64,000 bases of DNA from Dipteris shenzhenensis (lineage: Eukaryota > Polypodiophyta > Polypodiopsida > Gleicheniales): NCBI GenBank assembly GCA_047967505.1, contig CM106541.1, one strand, 5' to 3'. The notes beneath the pieces are model-generated. The model did not search any database and was not told the origin of the DNA. It saw only the letters and a list, made by a program, of their open reading frames with translations. Positions 23,233 through 35,356 of the stretch are shown here, in pieces. The translations under genes and the position numbers were made by a program. Each line of letters opens with the position of its first letter. The first letter of the stretch is position 1.

Positions 23233-23944
23233 ATACTTCAATATCTTAATAAAAATGCATTTGTAGTGCAATCTTTATATAACATGAAAAGACTATTGTT
23301 TAATTCATACATATCCTCAAGGTTGCCCTCGCTCAATAAAGTTTGACGCCTTGTGATTCTATTCTTTAAGGCTTGACTCATTAGAGACAATGAGTCAAGC
23401 CTTAAAGAATAGAATCACAAGGCGTCAAACTTTATTGAATGCTGCCATATCCCTTCCTTGAGAAATCAGAGGATGAGCCATTCGTAATGGCCATACATGT
23501 GCGAGGGCAACCTTGAGGATATGTATGAATTAAAGTGATTATAGTGATACCTCCAATGAGGCTTTTCTCAATATTACCAAGCACAAACATCTCAATGAAG
23601 ACAATGAGTCAAGCCTTAAAGAATAGAATCGCAAGGCGTCAAACTCTATTGAGCGAGGGCAACCTTGAGGATATGTATGAATTAAAGTGATATCTCCAAT
23701 GAGGCTTTTCTCAATATTACCAAGCACATAATAGTGATACCTCCAATGAGGCTTTTCTCAATATTACTTACCAAGCACAAACATCTCAATGAAGACAATG
23801 AGTCAAGCCTTAAAGAATAGAATCACAAGGCGTCAAACTTTATTGTGTGAAGGAAGCCTTAATGATATGTATGAATTAGACAGTAGTCTTTTCATTGTAT
23901 AAAGATTGCACTACAAATGCATTTTTATTAAGATATTGCAGTAT
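23233..23944. mobile_element. Foldback-type element with about 150-bp terminal inverted repeats
   Basis: The left arm 23233-23382 (from ATACTTCAATATCTTAATAA) pairs with the right arm 23797-23944 (reverse complement from ATACTGCAATATCTTAATAA). Between them are two more copies of the inner arm in the right-arm orientation (about 23389-23438 and 23603-23652). A module GAGGCTTTTCTCAATATTAC occurs three times. No transposase is encoded. A clear target duplication was not found. It looks like a MITE or foldback transposon grown by internal duplication. Confidence 0.75.
23333..23438. repeat. Perfect 50-bp inverted repeat with 6-base loop
   Basis: Bases 23333-23382 are the exact reverse complement of 23389-23438, separated by AGAGAC. 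A transcript in either direction would fold into a perfect 50-bp hairpin. It is the inner part of the foldback element. Confidence 0.92.
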
Positions 23945-25714
23945 TTGTCCTAGTGATATTTTTATAAAGATATTTCTCTCAGGTTATTAGGTCATTTCAT
24001 TTCTACTCAAATGTATGGCAAGCTTGTTCACATACTTGACCTTGTTCATATCTTTTGTGCCTCTGCTCAAGGCATTTGGTGAAGTTCCACAGCTTCCTAG
24101 ATTTCAAGGAAACCCATTCTTTAGATTATATGCCTTGTATATTCTTATTATAAGGAGATATACCTAACAAAGTATTGTTAGTCAAATGCATAGCTTACCC
24201 ATGCGTAACTTGTTGTCCAAACGGGGAAAGATGATGTCAGTGGGGCACATCAAAATGGATAAGAACTTTACCCCTTCTTCTTGAATGAGTAACTCCCATC
24301 ATCTTTAACAAAAGAATTTGTTGCCTCTATCATATTAGTGTGCAACTTGTATAAATCCAAAAATGATAAAGGTTGATGACATGATTGAATGGGGATCCTT
24401 CATGTCAATATTATACATAGGGTTGAATGCCATAACATAACCAATGTTGGTTGTCTTCATCATTTCAGAAACATTGATGAACTAAAAGTTGAAGGACAAT
24501 TGACATTGATGTGGTCATTTGCATAACATATTAATAGCTAAGGATTGAATTTGCAAGCCATGCGCTTTCGTTCTCTTTGCCAAATGTTTGAATGGCTCTC
24601 TTGCAATCGGAACTATACTTGCTTGAAACCCCCTAAGTTCTAATAGAACCTTCATGATGGGATCCTTGCATCTTCTCCTTGGCACGCTGGTCCTTCTATC
24701 TCCACCTCTATGACCTCAATTGTTTCCATTGCCTCCACCAAGCTAGCACCTACTTCCACCTTTGCTTTTTTCTTGTCCTCCTCTTTCTAGTAGGGACTTG
24801 CCAATAGTTTGACCTCTAGATAGCAAATAATTTTCTTTTGTTTGAGTTTTATTAAAATACTCTCCAGGATTGCTCCATCCTTGAGGGTGCTCCTATCCAA
24901 TAGCCCATGGTTAGCCCCTTAAATGTTGTTGATGAATCCTTGATAAGTATGTTCCATAAACTCTTTACCTTTTTATATATTGTTGTAATTGTATCCATAC
25001 TTGTATGTTAACTAGGTCCAATAAGGTGCATCTCTCACTATGTTGGTTCTTGCATAGACACTCCTTACATTGTGGCCTTCATTAGAAATAGAGCTAATCC
25101 TTCTTTCTTTGGCTAGATGTCTCTTACCAATACCCTCATCGAAGGACTCATTGTTGCTATCATCTGGTGAGTTTTATTGCTCTTCTTCCCTCCTTTGTGG
25201 CTATCATTAGGACTAGGCTTATCTTGGGGTCTCACTTTAGAAAATGCATTCACACTAGGGGGTTTTTTTTCTTTTCAATGTACATTATGATAGAGGGTAA
25301 AGAGGGGATTTTTTTTTTAAAGATATGCATTTATAGTAGACAGTAGCCACTTAATTTATAGTACAAGTTATGAATTACTCATATTACATGCTATATATAG
25401 GGATTTATTCTTAGATCAGTGAACACACATGATCAGGATGATTCTTTAAGAGGGGTTCCTTGTATGCTCTTGATTTTTCTAGCTCAAGTTTGGTACCTAC
25501 TGTGAACGTCCCCTTGCTTGAGCTATCATTTGGTCAAAACATTGAAACTTAATTTTTGCTAACTATTGAATGAGATCATAGCATTAAATTCATATTCAAA
25601 TGAGGGTATCAGTCTCAAATAAGCATGGGAGATAGGAGATAGGAGTTCCATAGTATACGAATTTACAACTTCTCTACTTCAAAGTTAAGGAGATGATATA
25701 ATAAATAAAACCTT
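23945..25714. other. No gene recognised
   Basis: AT-rich sequence. Decayed minus-strand coding may be present around 24200-24760 (no frame is continuous), but I could not place it in a family. A T-run is at about 25306. Confidence 0.35.
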
Positions 25715-26190
25715 AACTATGTGCTCCCCTAGATTCATAAGGATTGTTCACACAATGGACTAGGTCCCAATGCTTAAGTTTCCTATAGTCCATACCTAAA
25801 CTATGTGCTCCCCTAGATTCATAAAGATTATTCAAAAAATGGACTAGTTCCCAATGCTTAATTTTTGTATAAGCCTAACCCTCTATCCCAACTATGCACA
25901 ATACATGTATCGCTGTATATATATGAGGCAAATAATAACAATTATTTGGGGATCATGGGACATAAAAGACATGATCGTCATGCTATACGAATGTACACCT
26001 TCTCTAATAGAAAATGAAGAACATGATCCAATATAAACAATTTTGATTATGCCATTGGGTTCCCCTAGATTCATAAGCATTATCACAGTGGACTAGGTCC
26101 CCACATTTAGGGTTCATATAATCCGAACCCTCTAATGCTAGTTATACACAGTATATGTATCACCTTATATACATGAGGTGGACCATACTA
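25715..26190. repeat. Diverged tandem repeats (84 bp and about 250 bp)
   Basis: AACTATGTGCTCCCCTAGATTCATAA begins two 84-bp copies at 25715 and 25799, and a third, more diverged copy starts near 26062. A longer block following it, with ATACATGTATCGCTGTATATA and ATATGAGG, repeats at about 26148 as ATATGTATCACC and ATACATGAGG. Confidence 0.7.
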
Positions 26191-26344
26191 ATTAATGGGA
26201 ATCATGAAATTTTCTCCACATAAAATAGAGTAAGACAATATTTGAAATATTCAAACGTCTCAGTAGGGCTTTGATAAATATATCTACTACTTAGCCCTAG
26301 AAAAAGAATGCATTGGCTAGGCATTGTTCCCGTTTGCCATAATG

Positions 26345-27060
26345 TCATATGAAATGGTAGGAGATTTGATGTGCTCCAACCTCCAGTGATCTCTTTGGAT
26401 CCTTGGCCAATGTGATGGCATTGTGGTTGTCACAAATATCACTATGGGATGATCTTAAATTGCTTGAAGATACTCTAACAGCCATCTCATCCAAATTGCC
26501 TTGCATGCACACCAAGAAAGAGAGATGTACTCTTCTCTCCATTATAGATAAAGCCATGGTGGGTAGCTTCTTCGTAGACTAAGATACATGAGTTTAGTTC
26601 AACATAGGTATGTATCCTAAACTAAGCTAACTCTTAGGCCACTTCCTCAATCTACATCACAAAGTCTAACCAATAATGGATTGATGCGCTAGCTAACTTT
26701 GAGGTACAATAGCTTATAGCATGCTATCCCACTAAGATATATGAAAATTCTCATCATCCCATTCAAATTATGAATATATGGCTTTGCCATAAATCGACTC
26801 ACAAGACCAATTGCATAGCATATGTATTGTCATGTCAACTTCATTAGGTAGATCGCCTTGCCAATTTATGTACAAAGTAGGATCAGAGGAGATTCTCCAT
26901 TTTCTTTCACTCAAGAATATGTGGAGCAACAAGCATCTAATTGTTTTGTAGGGGTTTGATAATCAACAAGACAACACTCTATTCAGATTGTAGTTTCATC
27001 TATTCTATTTTCAATCAAATTCTTTATGGCTATCAATCCTTTAGAAGTCCAGAAGCCCAT
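26345..27060 (-). mobile_element. Copia-D: copia RNase H/RT relic
   Basis: On the minus strand the frame at 26557-26345 reads ICDNHNAITLAKDPKR followed by HQISYHFI, the RNase H core and YHFIR motif of copia elements. Decayed sequence like the IARYMAKP-x-H region lies upstream to about 27060. There are many stops. LTRs were not identified. Confidence 0.7.
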
Positions 27061-28335
27061 TTTTAGAGAAGTCCTCCTTCCTAGTTGTTTTAACCCTACA
27101 CCCGAACGCTCTTTAAAGTTAATAGCTTTGGTCTACTTTGAACCAAGATGAGCACCTTTGGCCAAAACCAAAATCACAATGGAGAGAAATAGGCTTGTGA
27201 TGTGACAGTGTGCCTAAGTCTTCATAGAGCTCATGCTACTTAAGAGCCCTTGGGAGACATAGAATCCATCAAGTCTAGCCTCCCTTCTAAATTCACTAAC
27301 TTGACCATTGCACTAGGTAAAGTCACACTCTAAATCAGTGTCCACTACTTGAAGATAGTCATGGGAAGGGTGGCTAGCTGAAGATAGTCTTTGAACTCTT
27401 CCTAAGACTCTAGCTCAGTACCTCTTATCATTGGCCCCTTTTCCAACCATTTGTCCCTCCACATAGTACAGTCGTCGAATGCAGGGTAATCAATGATTAG
27501 AGGTGATTAGGCTTCATGATTTACTTCAACAGCTACAGCCATGGAAGGAGTACAGTACAAGCTCAGGGCGTTTGAGCCCCCAATACCCTAACGCCAAAGA
27601 TTGCAGGCAACATGCACAGGTTGTATGTTTCAGCTGCAAGCTGTAGTTAAGTGTCTCGCGGGAGTTAAGCCTCGCCACTCCAGGTTTTGAGCCTTGTACA
27701 GGGGGTTTGAGCCCCAAATAGCTTAAGTCTTGGAGGCGTGAGGCTAACACAAGCACTATTTGGGAGCCGATTAGGAACACCTCCTAATGCCAGGTTTGTC
27801 TCAAGCACTCTTATATGGTTAACACAAGCACTATTTCCGCCGCTAGTAGGGAGAGATGGAAAGAATAGCAATATGCCTTGACACCCTAGGGGCCCAAGAG
27901 CCCTTTATTGTAAAGAGAGAGAGAGTGCTAAAAGGAAAAGGGTTAGCCCTCCCTTCTAAAGGTGACTTGTATAAAAGGCCAAATGGATGACTTTGGACTT
28001 CATTGTTGTTTGTATAAGTTTGAATACAAGCTCCCTCTTCTCTTCCAAGAGTGTTTTGGGCGTTCCTTTGTTTCCATTGTAGTTCCCTTGTATTTGCCAC
28101 TCTATCCCCCTTCACTCTCCTCTTCCCTTCTCCTTCTCCGTACCTTCTCCCCTCTCCCCCTTCCCTCTTTCTCTCGTGAAAACACATTGCAACAATTCGA
28201 AGGCCACTTGAGTGACACTTGTGGATGGCTCGTGCCTTGCATTGCTCTCACAAGGAGTAGCTTGGAGTGGAGGCTCCATTGGCATCTCTTTAACATCTCC
28301 ACGACACGTGAGTCACCGTCGAGACCACACATTTT
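27061..28335 (+). other. Probable LTR region of Gypsy-A; start unknown
   Basis: The sequence ends next to a gypsy-type primer-binding site at 28336. From about 27530 it contains GTTTGAGCCCC words repeated twice (27569, 27701) and a duplicated ACACAAGCACTATTT (27750, 27821). A TATAAAAGG box lies at about 27969, followed by a CT-rich stretch (28090-28170). This fits an LTR with promoter, but no partner LTR was found, so its left edge is unknown. Confidence 0.4.
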
Positions 28336-28349
28336 TGGCACCGTTGTTC
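28336..28349 (+). promoter_or_regulatory. Gypsy-A primer-binding site
   Basis: TGGCACCGTTGTTC resembles the TGGCGCCGTTGCC site that follows the 5' LTR in many plant gypsy elements. It precedes the gag relic on the same strand. Confidence 0.55.
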
Positions 28350-28559
28350 AGGAATGGAGGTATGCTTTTGCATTGCACTAGTCTTCTTCCGTTATCTACC
28401 CATTGCACAAGGCTTCAAGCTTAACTTGGAGCTTTGTTAGTGGAGTGGTAGGAGAGGAAAGGGTGAAGAAGTGAGAGTTTTGGTCGAAAAAGTTAGGAAA
28501 GATGTGGGGTTCGCCCCCAACGGCCATAAATGGAGCTTAATTAACTAGTTGTATGAGAT

Positions 28560-29060
28560 AAATCAGAACAACAAGGAATCCCTTAGGGATGACATAGCCA
28601 GGATCAAGCACTCAATGCCTGCTGTGAACCGTACGAGCAGATGAGCGACAAACGATTATTGCCCCGCTTCCTCATCGGATTGGTAGACCCGAAGCTATAT
28701 GACCACCTAATGGTGATGAATCCTACCTCCTTTGATCTATGCAACAAGGTAGCCATCCGTATAAGTGACAACATGATGGACAAGGCAAACGCAAATAAAA
28801 CCCCAAATCCCTCAGAATAGCTCCATCAATTAGGTCTTCCAATGTAGAAACGATCAAGGAGACCAACGAGCCCAAAGGCTTGGATATGAGTGAGATGGCC
28901 TCCAATTTTCTAAATTGGCTAGGCCAACAGTGGAGGTCAAGAAACTCCAAGGAGGTGCCAAGCAACCCCACTTGTTTCCATGGAGAGACAATGTTTGGTG
29001 TGGGGTATGCAACGGCAACCATCCCTCCAATGAGTGTCTGTGCCTGATCCAAGTTGTGTG
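28560..29060 (+). pseudogene. Gypsy-A gag relic
   Basis: The plus strand encodes DKRLLPRFLIGLVDPKLYDH followed by MVMNPTSFDLCNKVAIRISDN, which has the pattern of gypsy-type gag. After stops it ends with a zinc-knuckle-like CGVCNGNHPSNEC (about 28997-29035). Protease and RT do not follow, so only the 5' part survives. Confidence 0.6.
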
Positions 29061-29172
29061 CCTAGGAAGTAAGTCCCCTGCCCTTAAAACATAGAGCAGG
29101 ACACCATTCAAGCTGTGTGCCTAGGAAGTAATTCCCCTACCCTTAAAACATACATAGAGCAAGACACCATTC
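29056..29172. repeat. 59-bp tandem duplication
   Basis: GTGTGCCTAGGAAGTAA begins copies at 29056 and 29115. Each continues through CCCTTAAAACATA and AGACACCATTCAAG-like sequence with few differences. It lies at the end of the Gypsy-A gag relic. Confidence 0.85.
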
Positions 29173-30016
29173 AAGTCCAATATGAGCGCTCTACAATCAT
29201 TCTCCTCTGCAAGTGGCATAAGATTTACATCAGGATAACATTTTCCCAGACAGGTAGCACTTGAATGATGTCCTCTATATCCTCCTCTGCTGGTAGTTGT
29301 CTTTTCTCTCTTAGCATCTTTTTTTCCTTTGGTTTCCCAAGAGCCAACAGTGTCATTTTTTTCTCCGGTTTCCTAGGACACAACAATGTCTTTAACTCTT
29401 CATGACACACTATGGTTGGTATGTGCACACATGGAAAGAAATTACGAGGCATGTATGCTTGCAAATATGTTAAAGCAAACATCTGTGAGACCCACACAAC
29501 ACGCATGACACCCCCTCCTGACCAATCAATGACAATGCATATGAAGGGAGGTAGCCAAATAACTAATGTACAACCAATAGGAGCAAAGCTTCTGCAAAGA
29601 AAGTTGCAATACTTAAGCACAACAATAAAAGATTTTGAGTCATGCATAAATAAGAAAGGGAGATAATTATATATGTCATTGACAAAATGGATTTTTCTCT
29701 ATCATTGTTCTTACAAAACACACCTCCTAGAGGTGGGGATCTTACAAAAAGACACCTCCTAGCATCCAAGAAACTATGAACGTCATAATTTCTTCCATGC
29801 ACGCGGTTTGGGAGATTTTGTTATGGGGGTTTTTTGATGCACTTGATGTGCCCTTGCCTTTCTTTGCAGGAGACTCTCGACTCATTGTATGGTCATGTCC
29901 CTTCTTCCTCGATAAATTTTTTTAGAGGGGAGCCAAGGGAGAATCGCCTTGAACTTTTGCATCTTCAATCTCTTTTGGGGTATACCTAGCAGATGCAAAA
30001 TCTATGATGAGGTTGT
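29173..30016. other. No gene recognised; one unassigned minus-strand frame
   Basis: A minus-strand open frame (29647-29225, about 140 codons) has a basic segment KPEKKMTLLALGKPKEKK and an acidic EEDIEDIIQVL. It has no recognised family and no supporting signals. The rest is AT-rich. Confidence 0.3.
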
Positions 30017-30741
30017 TGTAAGAAAATAATAATACGTCTGTGCTCAACAGACAAGAGGCTCATTTACGCAAGAGAGAAAACAAGATAGTATAGAGAATCA
30101 AAAATTTGATTACTGTAGAACTGATACAATAGATGGCGCTGCCTCCCAACCGTGTGCTCCTATGAAAGAAGCTTCGATGGCATGCTGGAAACAGTAGAAG
30201 ACGGAGGCTGGATGCTAAGGAATCAGGGTTGCTATAGCTAATGAAGAAATGGGCTTCACGGGCTTGCTCTTATATAGCCACCAGTCGTAATCGGTTAGGC
30301 TCAATTGGGTGACCGACCCAGTCTGCCCAAAATGGTCGACTAGGGGTCAGTCCCGAAATAGGCCACCGACCATACAATAGAACTGGTGCACAAAACAGAG
30401 CAACTGACTGGTTCGTAGCCTAGAGCCATCTGGGATCATCTGAGGCTCCAAACGGGCCCTACAACCCGAGAGTGGGTTGCCCCGAGAAATGCTCCGCCTA
30501 CCCTCAGTGCGGTCAGTCAAGGGATGCCTTTCCGCACTTGCATGTAGCCTAGTTGGCAGTGTGCCAACTCTATCTGAAGCCACCCAGCCATCAGGCCACA
30601 CATGGCCCCCATCTGGTGTCCAAACTAGGACCTACTGGATAACCGAGCTACTTAAATGCCTTCTCCTCATATGGGGGGCTTACAAGTAGAGTTAGCTGGT
30701 ACCTACGTAGTTACATGAGAGTGGAGCATTGATATCTAACA
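30017..30741 (-). repeat. Copia-E 3' LTR (725 bp)
   Basis: Bounded by TG at 30017-30018 and CA at 30740-30741, next to the polypurine tract. A TATA box (GGCTATATAAG on the minus strand) lies at 30279-30269. It aligns with 34775-35356 over about 580 bases. Confidence 0.85.
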
Positions 30742-30754
30742 CCCCCCCTCAATG
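30742..30754 (-). promoter_or_regulatory. Copia-E polypurine tract
   Basis: The minus strand reads CATTGAGGGGGGG directly before the TG of the 3' LTR. This is the usual place and composition for the plus-strand primer of LTR elements. Confidence 0.85.
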
Positions 30755-30795
30755 TCCACCCACAAGAGAACTTACTTTTTTGGTCCAATGCCAAG

Positions 30796-31518
30796 TCAAT
30801 GAAGATGCCTCTCTAGCAAGTCTCTTCCAAGAGCCTTCGTGAAGATGTCTGCAGCATTCTCTGTAGTCGGACAGTACACCAAGTCGACCTCTCCATCCAT
30901 GATGAGCTCGCATACAAAGTGATATTGAATCTCAATGTGTTTTGTGCGAGCGTGGAACACCGGGTTCTTTGCAATTGCCATGCAACTCTGATTGTCACAT
31001 GATAACTGTGTAGGCTTGTTCTGCACTGCACCCATGTCCTCCAAAATCCTCCTCAACCACACTGCCTCACAAGAAGCAAAGCATGCAGATTTGTACTCGG
31101 CCTCAGTAGAAGAAAGAGCAACTGTGGGTTGCTTCTTGCTGACCCATGACACAACTCCAGATCCAAGTGAGAAACAGTACCCTATCACTGATCTCTTACT
31201 GTCCACGTCTCCTGCCCAATCCGAGTCACAGAATCCAGTCAAGATGTTGCCCTTGGTATAGGTGATGCCATAATCAAGTGTGCCTTTGATATATTTCAGC
31301 ACCCGCATCCCTGCCCTCCAATGGTTCTCCCGGGGCTTATTGGAAAACCTGCTTAGTATACCAGTTGCAAAACTGATGTCTGGCCGTGTGTTACACAAGT
31401 AAATCAAGCTGCCTACAAGCCTTCTGTACTTCGCTTCGTCCACCAGTGGTGATGAATCCTCGTTTGAGAGCTTCGCGTCAACCTCCATGGGGGTACCAAC
31501 TGTCTTGCACTCAGCCAT
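30796..31518 (-). pseudogene. Copia-E RNase H and RT C-terminus
   Basis: This uninterrupted frame of 240 codons covers the end of RT and RNase H. It shows YRRLVGSLIYLCNTRPDIS, SRFSNKPRENHWRAGMRVLKY, FCDSDWAGDVDSKRS, ALSSTEAEYKSACFASCEAVW, SCDNQSCMAIAKNPVFHART, KHIEIQYHFV and ENAADIFTKAL. The RNase H acidic residues (DSDW, EAEY, CDNQS) are present. It lacks its own start and would be part of the polyprotein. Confidence 0.85.
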
Positions 31519-31837
31519 GCCAAATGCCTTCAGTATCTCTCCAGCATACTTCAGCTATGAAATGAAGATCTATTTCTGCTCCTGCCAAACTTTAATCCCC
31601 AAAACAGAAATGCATCAGTCCGAGGTCTGTCATTTCAAACTCTCTTCCTAGCAAATGCTTCATCTGCGAGATCTTCTCTTCATGGTTCCCTGTTATGACA
31701 AGGTCGTCCACATAAAGGACCACGATCATACACCTGCCTCCTTCTCTGAAGATATACAAATTTGCATCATATGGGCTCCTCCTGAACCCGTTTTGCAGAA
31801 AGTAGGCATCAATTCGATGGTACCATGCTCGTGGGGC

Positions 31838-32321
31838 CTATTTCAGCTCGTAAAGTGCCTTCTTCAGTTTGCAGACTTTACCTTCTGAACCGGGGATCTC
31901 AAAACCTGGTGGTTGTTCCACGTATACCTCCTCCTTGAGATCTCCATTCAGAAAGGCAGATTTCACATCCATCTGAAACACGGGCCAACTTCCCTGGGCA
32001 GCTAAAGCCAAAACACTACGAATTGTGGTTAGTCGAGCTGTGGGAGCAAAAGCATCTTGATAATCAAAACCATGTACCTGTGCAAATCCTTCTGCCATGA
32101 GCCGAGCCTTGTACTGCCGAAAATTTGGTCTTGTACATCCACTTGGTTCCGATTACCTTGCATTTTGGTGGTCGATCCACAAGGTCCCAAGTGTCGTTCT
32201 TCATTATGGAGCCATACTCCGACTGCATAGCCTCCATCCACCTATCATCGCCTTGTGCCTCTTCAAGACACTTGGGTTCATCAGCACGAATCACTTCTAT
32301 CATCAAAGCATAGTTGACCAA
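31838..32321 (-). pseudogene. Copia-E reverse transcriptase N-terminal part
   Basis: Two overlapping frames encode DDRWMEAMQSEYGSIMKNDT and WDLVDRPP (32321-32150), then FAPTARLTTIRSVLALAAQG and MDVKSAFLNGDLKEEVYVEQ (32098-31838). A frameshift lies at about 32100. Decayed YVDD-region sequence continues to about 31680. Confidence 0.82.
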
Positions 32322-32633
32322 ATGTTCCTGTGCCCCTTCTTTGCTCCTCTAATCTCTTGGACCAGCGATGTTCGGATGGTTCCTCCTCAATGGCTAGAGG
32401 TTCTCTGCCGTCCAAAAGCTACTTTACCCACTTCGGGAATGGCCATTGCCGTTGTGGTTCTGTAGGCTCTTCTTCATCTTCTTTGTCTTGAATCCTCCCA
32501 AGCACCGTTGGGGGAGTTCAGTCTGCTATTGGTGGCAGTACTGGATGGATATCCTGGTCCTGGTTGTCTAGGAAGGAAGCATCCTCCTCCAATTGATGCG
32601 GCTGTTCTGAGAAGACCACATCGCGACTTACAA

Positions 32634-33790
32634 TTACCTTCTTGGTAACAGGGTTATTGAGATGGTACCCTTCACCTCTTCACTGTAGCCCAAGAAAATA
32701 CACTTCCGGCTCTTCGGTTCCCATTTGGTCCTGGTAGCATCAGGGACATGCACAAAATAGTCACATCCAAAAACTCTGAAATGTGCAGCTGAAAATTTCT
32801 TACCAGAAAAGGCTTGCAGTGGAGTCATCCCATTCACAGCCTTCGTGTAGCTACGATTCAGGATGTAAACTACAGTGTTACATGCTTCAGCCCAGAAAGT
32901 CTTTGGCAAATCTTTCCCTTTCATCATACTCTAGCCCATTTCACAGATGACGCGCATCTTGCATTCTGCTACTCCATTTTGCTGTGATGTATGTGGCGGG
33001 GGTTTCTGCCTCTTGATTCCGTGACTTTTGCAGTAACTTTCGAATTCAGTTGATGTGAACTCTCCACTCTGTCTGATCTGAACTTCTTCACCGTCCTCCG
33101 CGTTTCTTTCTCGACCATTACATGCCATTCCTTGAACCTCCTAAAAGCCTCATCTTTAGTCTTCAAGAAGTCTAGTCATTGATCAGCGTCATGAAGTAGT
33201 AGGAACAACCCAAAGCTTCCGTCTCCATCTTTCTACAGAAGTTCGTGTGAACGAGCTCTAGAGGAGCCTTTGCCCTGCTTGCCCATCATGCAAGCTTCAC
33301 ATACATCGGGCAAATTTGAAATTTCTGGTAGGTCTGCAATCATTCCACTTTTATGCATCTCCTTCAAAGAACTAAGGTTTAGATGACCAAACCTCTCATG
33401 CCACAGCTTAGTGTTCTTCACATCCACTCAAGCACTGAAAGTTGAGAGTTCGTAAATGTTGTTGCGCCGTGTACCTTTACCAACGACCTTTCCTTGAAGA
33501 TCGAGGATCTGTGCACCATTCTTATCGAATTGAACTTTGAGGTCTTGATCTCTAATTGCGGAAACAGACAACAAGTTCCTCTTGATATCTGGCACATAAA
33601 GAACATCGGACAATTGTTTTACAACTCCATCTGACTTGAGAGCAATCGTACCTTTTCCTTTTGCTGGACATTTTGCATCATTGCCGCCTGCTGCTACCAG
33701 GATGTCATTCCCTACCGGCTATAGAGAGGTATACCAATCCTTCCGACTGGTCATGTGGCACGATGCACCACTGTCAATGATCCACGGTTC
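32634..33790 (-). pseudogene. Copia-E protease and integrase, broken
   Basis: Protease core WIIDSGASCHMTSRKDW lies at about 33790-33740. Then come the pre-integrase region LWHERFGHLNLSSLKEM with CEACMMGKQ (33427-33233), the integrase core with decayed motifs HTSQQNGVAE (about 32990), and FWAEACNTVVYILNRSYTKA plus FRVFGCDYFVHVP (32927-32634). Several frameshifts separate the pieces. Confidence 0.8.
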
Positions 33791-33879
33791 ATCCACAGGT
33801 ACATGAACTGCCTCCATGCAAATCTCCTCAATTGCGACGAATAGCTCTACTGGTACTGCCTACGCGCTGTTGCCGGACT

Positions 33880-34704
33880 CTTTCTTTACTCCGTTCTTCT
33901 CATCTGCAATCTTCTTTCGGCACTCATTCTGCTTGTGCCTTGCCTTGTTGCAATAGAAGCACTTGATCTTCTTCTTTCTCTTTTTATCATCAGAGGAAGA
34001 TGGGTTACCAAAGTCGTTACCCTTACCTTTCTTTGATCCCTAGTCCAAAAAGCCGAATCTTCTCCAGTCCTCGTCTTTTGACGCATCTCCTCCTCCAGAA
34101 GCATCGCGCTGAAATCCTCAAAGTTGAGGGGCAGATTTCTATTCTGTGTATTCAGCACCATAACAAGACCATCGTACTTTGGTGGGAGAATATGTATGCA
34201 CCTTCGTGCTAGATTCTCGCTAGTGATGGTGATGCCAATCGCAGCCATCTGATTGCGCAGATTCTTTACCCTGGTGATGAACTTCTCTGCCGCTTCAGAC
34301 TCAAACAACTTCTCGTTCGCGAGTTGAGTCTCTAGATTCTGAATTCGTGTTTGATTCGTGGTCTCCTACTGATTTTTCAAGACCATCCATGCCTCCTCCG
34401 CTGTGGTGACATGTTGAATTAATGCCATGACGGAATCACTAACACTGCAGGCAATAGAACACAGTGCATCTGCATTTCTTCTTGTCCACGCGAGAATCTC
34501 ATCTGCAATTGGTACTATCTGTTGTCCTGCATTGGCTGGATCTGGTCTCGCAACCGGCCTCACGTCCACCCCAGTAGCAATATCCCAAAGCTCGTATGTG
34601 CTTAGGATGGTCTTCATCTTGAACTTCCAGAGTGGATAGTTAGAGCCGTCCAACTTTCTACTTTCGCCGAACGGTGGGATTCGCAGTCTTGCAGGTTGGG
34701 CCAT
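33880..34704 (-). pseudogene. Copia-E gag
   Basis: Gag starts at the ATG at 34704 (MAQPARLRIPPFGESRKLDG) with SNYPLWKFKMKTIL. A stop at about 34366 interrupts it and it continues as SEAAEKFITRVKNLRNQMAA and MLNTQNRNLPLNFEDFSA-like gag sequence. In another frame a zinc knuckle CFYCNKARHKQNEC follows at about 33960-33920. Confidence 0.82.
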
Positions 34705-34762
34705 CTCTCACAATCTGCTTGCAAACAGAAACACACTACCAAATCTTCTTGCTAGAGTCCAA

Positions 34763-34774
34763 GCTCTGATGCCA
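34763..34774 (-). promoter_or_regulatory. Copia-E primer-binding site
   Basis: The minus strand reads TGGCATCAGAGC directly beside the LTR, one base different from the common TGGTATCAGAGC initiator-tRNA site. Confidence 0.85.
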
Positions 34775-35356
34775 TGTAAGAAAATAATACGTCATCTGTG
34801 CTCAACAGATAACAGGATCTCGTACGCAAGAGAGAAAACAAGATAGTATGGAGAATCAAAATTTTGATTACTGTAGAACTGATACAATAGATGGCGCTGC
34901 CTCCCAACCATGTGCTCCTGTGAAAGAAGCTTCGATGGCGTGCTGGAAACAGTAGAAGATGGAGGCTGGATGCTAAGGAATCAGGGTTGCTGTAGCCAAT
35001 AAAGAAATGGGCTTCACGGGCTTGCTCTTATATAGCGACCAGTCATAGTCGGTTAGGCTCAATTGGGTGACCGACCCAGTCTGCCCAAAATGGTCGACTG
35101 GGGGTCGATCCCAAAATAGGCCACCGACCATACGATAGAACCGGTGCACAAAACAGAGCAACTAACCTATGGTCTCCGTTCGGCCCAGAGCCATCTGGGA
35201 TCATCTGAGGCTCCAAACGAGCTTTGCAACCCGAGAGTGGGCTGCCCTGGAAAATGCTCCGTCTACCCTCAGTGCGGTCAGTCAAGGGATGCCTTCCCGC
35301 ACTTGCACGTAGCCTAGTTGGCGATGTGCCAACTCTATTGAAAGCCGTCCAACCAT
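34775..35356 (-). repeat. Copia-E 5' LTR, outer 143 bp missing
   Basis: It matches the 3' LTR from its inner edge (TGTAAGAAAATAAT) to CCAACCAT at 35356. After that the sequence switches to a minisatellite. A TATA box lies at 35036-35027 on the minus strand. The missing part is the start of U3. Confidence 0.82.

Larger units (their letters stand above)
30017..35356 (-). mobile_element. Copia-E: old copia element with truncated 5' LTR
   Basis: On the minus strand the order is partial 5' LTR (35356-34775), primer-binding site (34774-34763), gag from 34704, protease, integrase, RT, RNase H, polypurine tract (30754-30742) and full 3' LTR (30741-30017). The leader is only about 58 bases, unlike Copia-A, -B and -F. 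The LTRs differ at several percent of positions with small indels, and coding has many breaks, so the insertion is older than Copia-F. Confidence 0.9.

Noticed and set aside
23233-23944. CRISPR array, because of repeated units
   Set aside because: The repeats are arms of an inverted-repeat element in mixed orientation with irregular spacing, in a plant genome.
29225-29647. 140-codon minus-strand frame
   Set aside because: Length is within what chance and transposon decay give. No motif or neighbour supports it as a gene.
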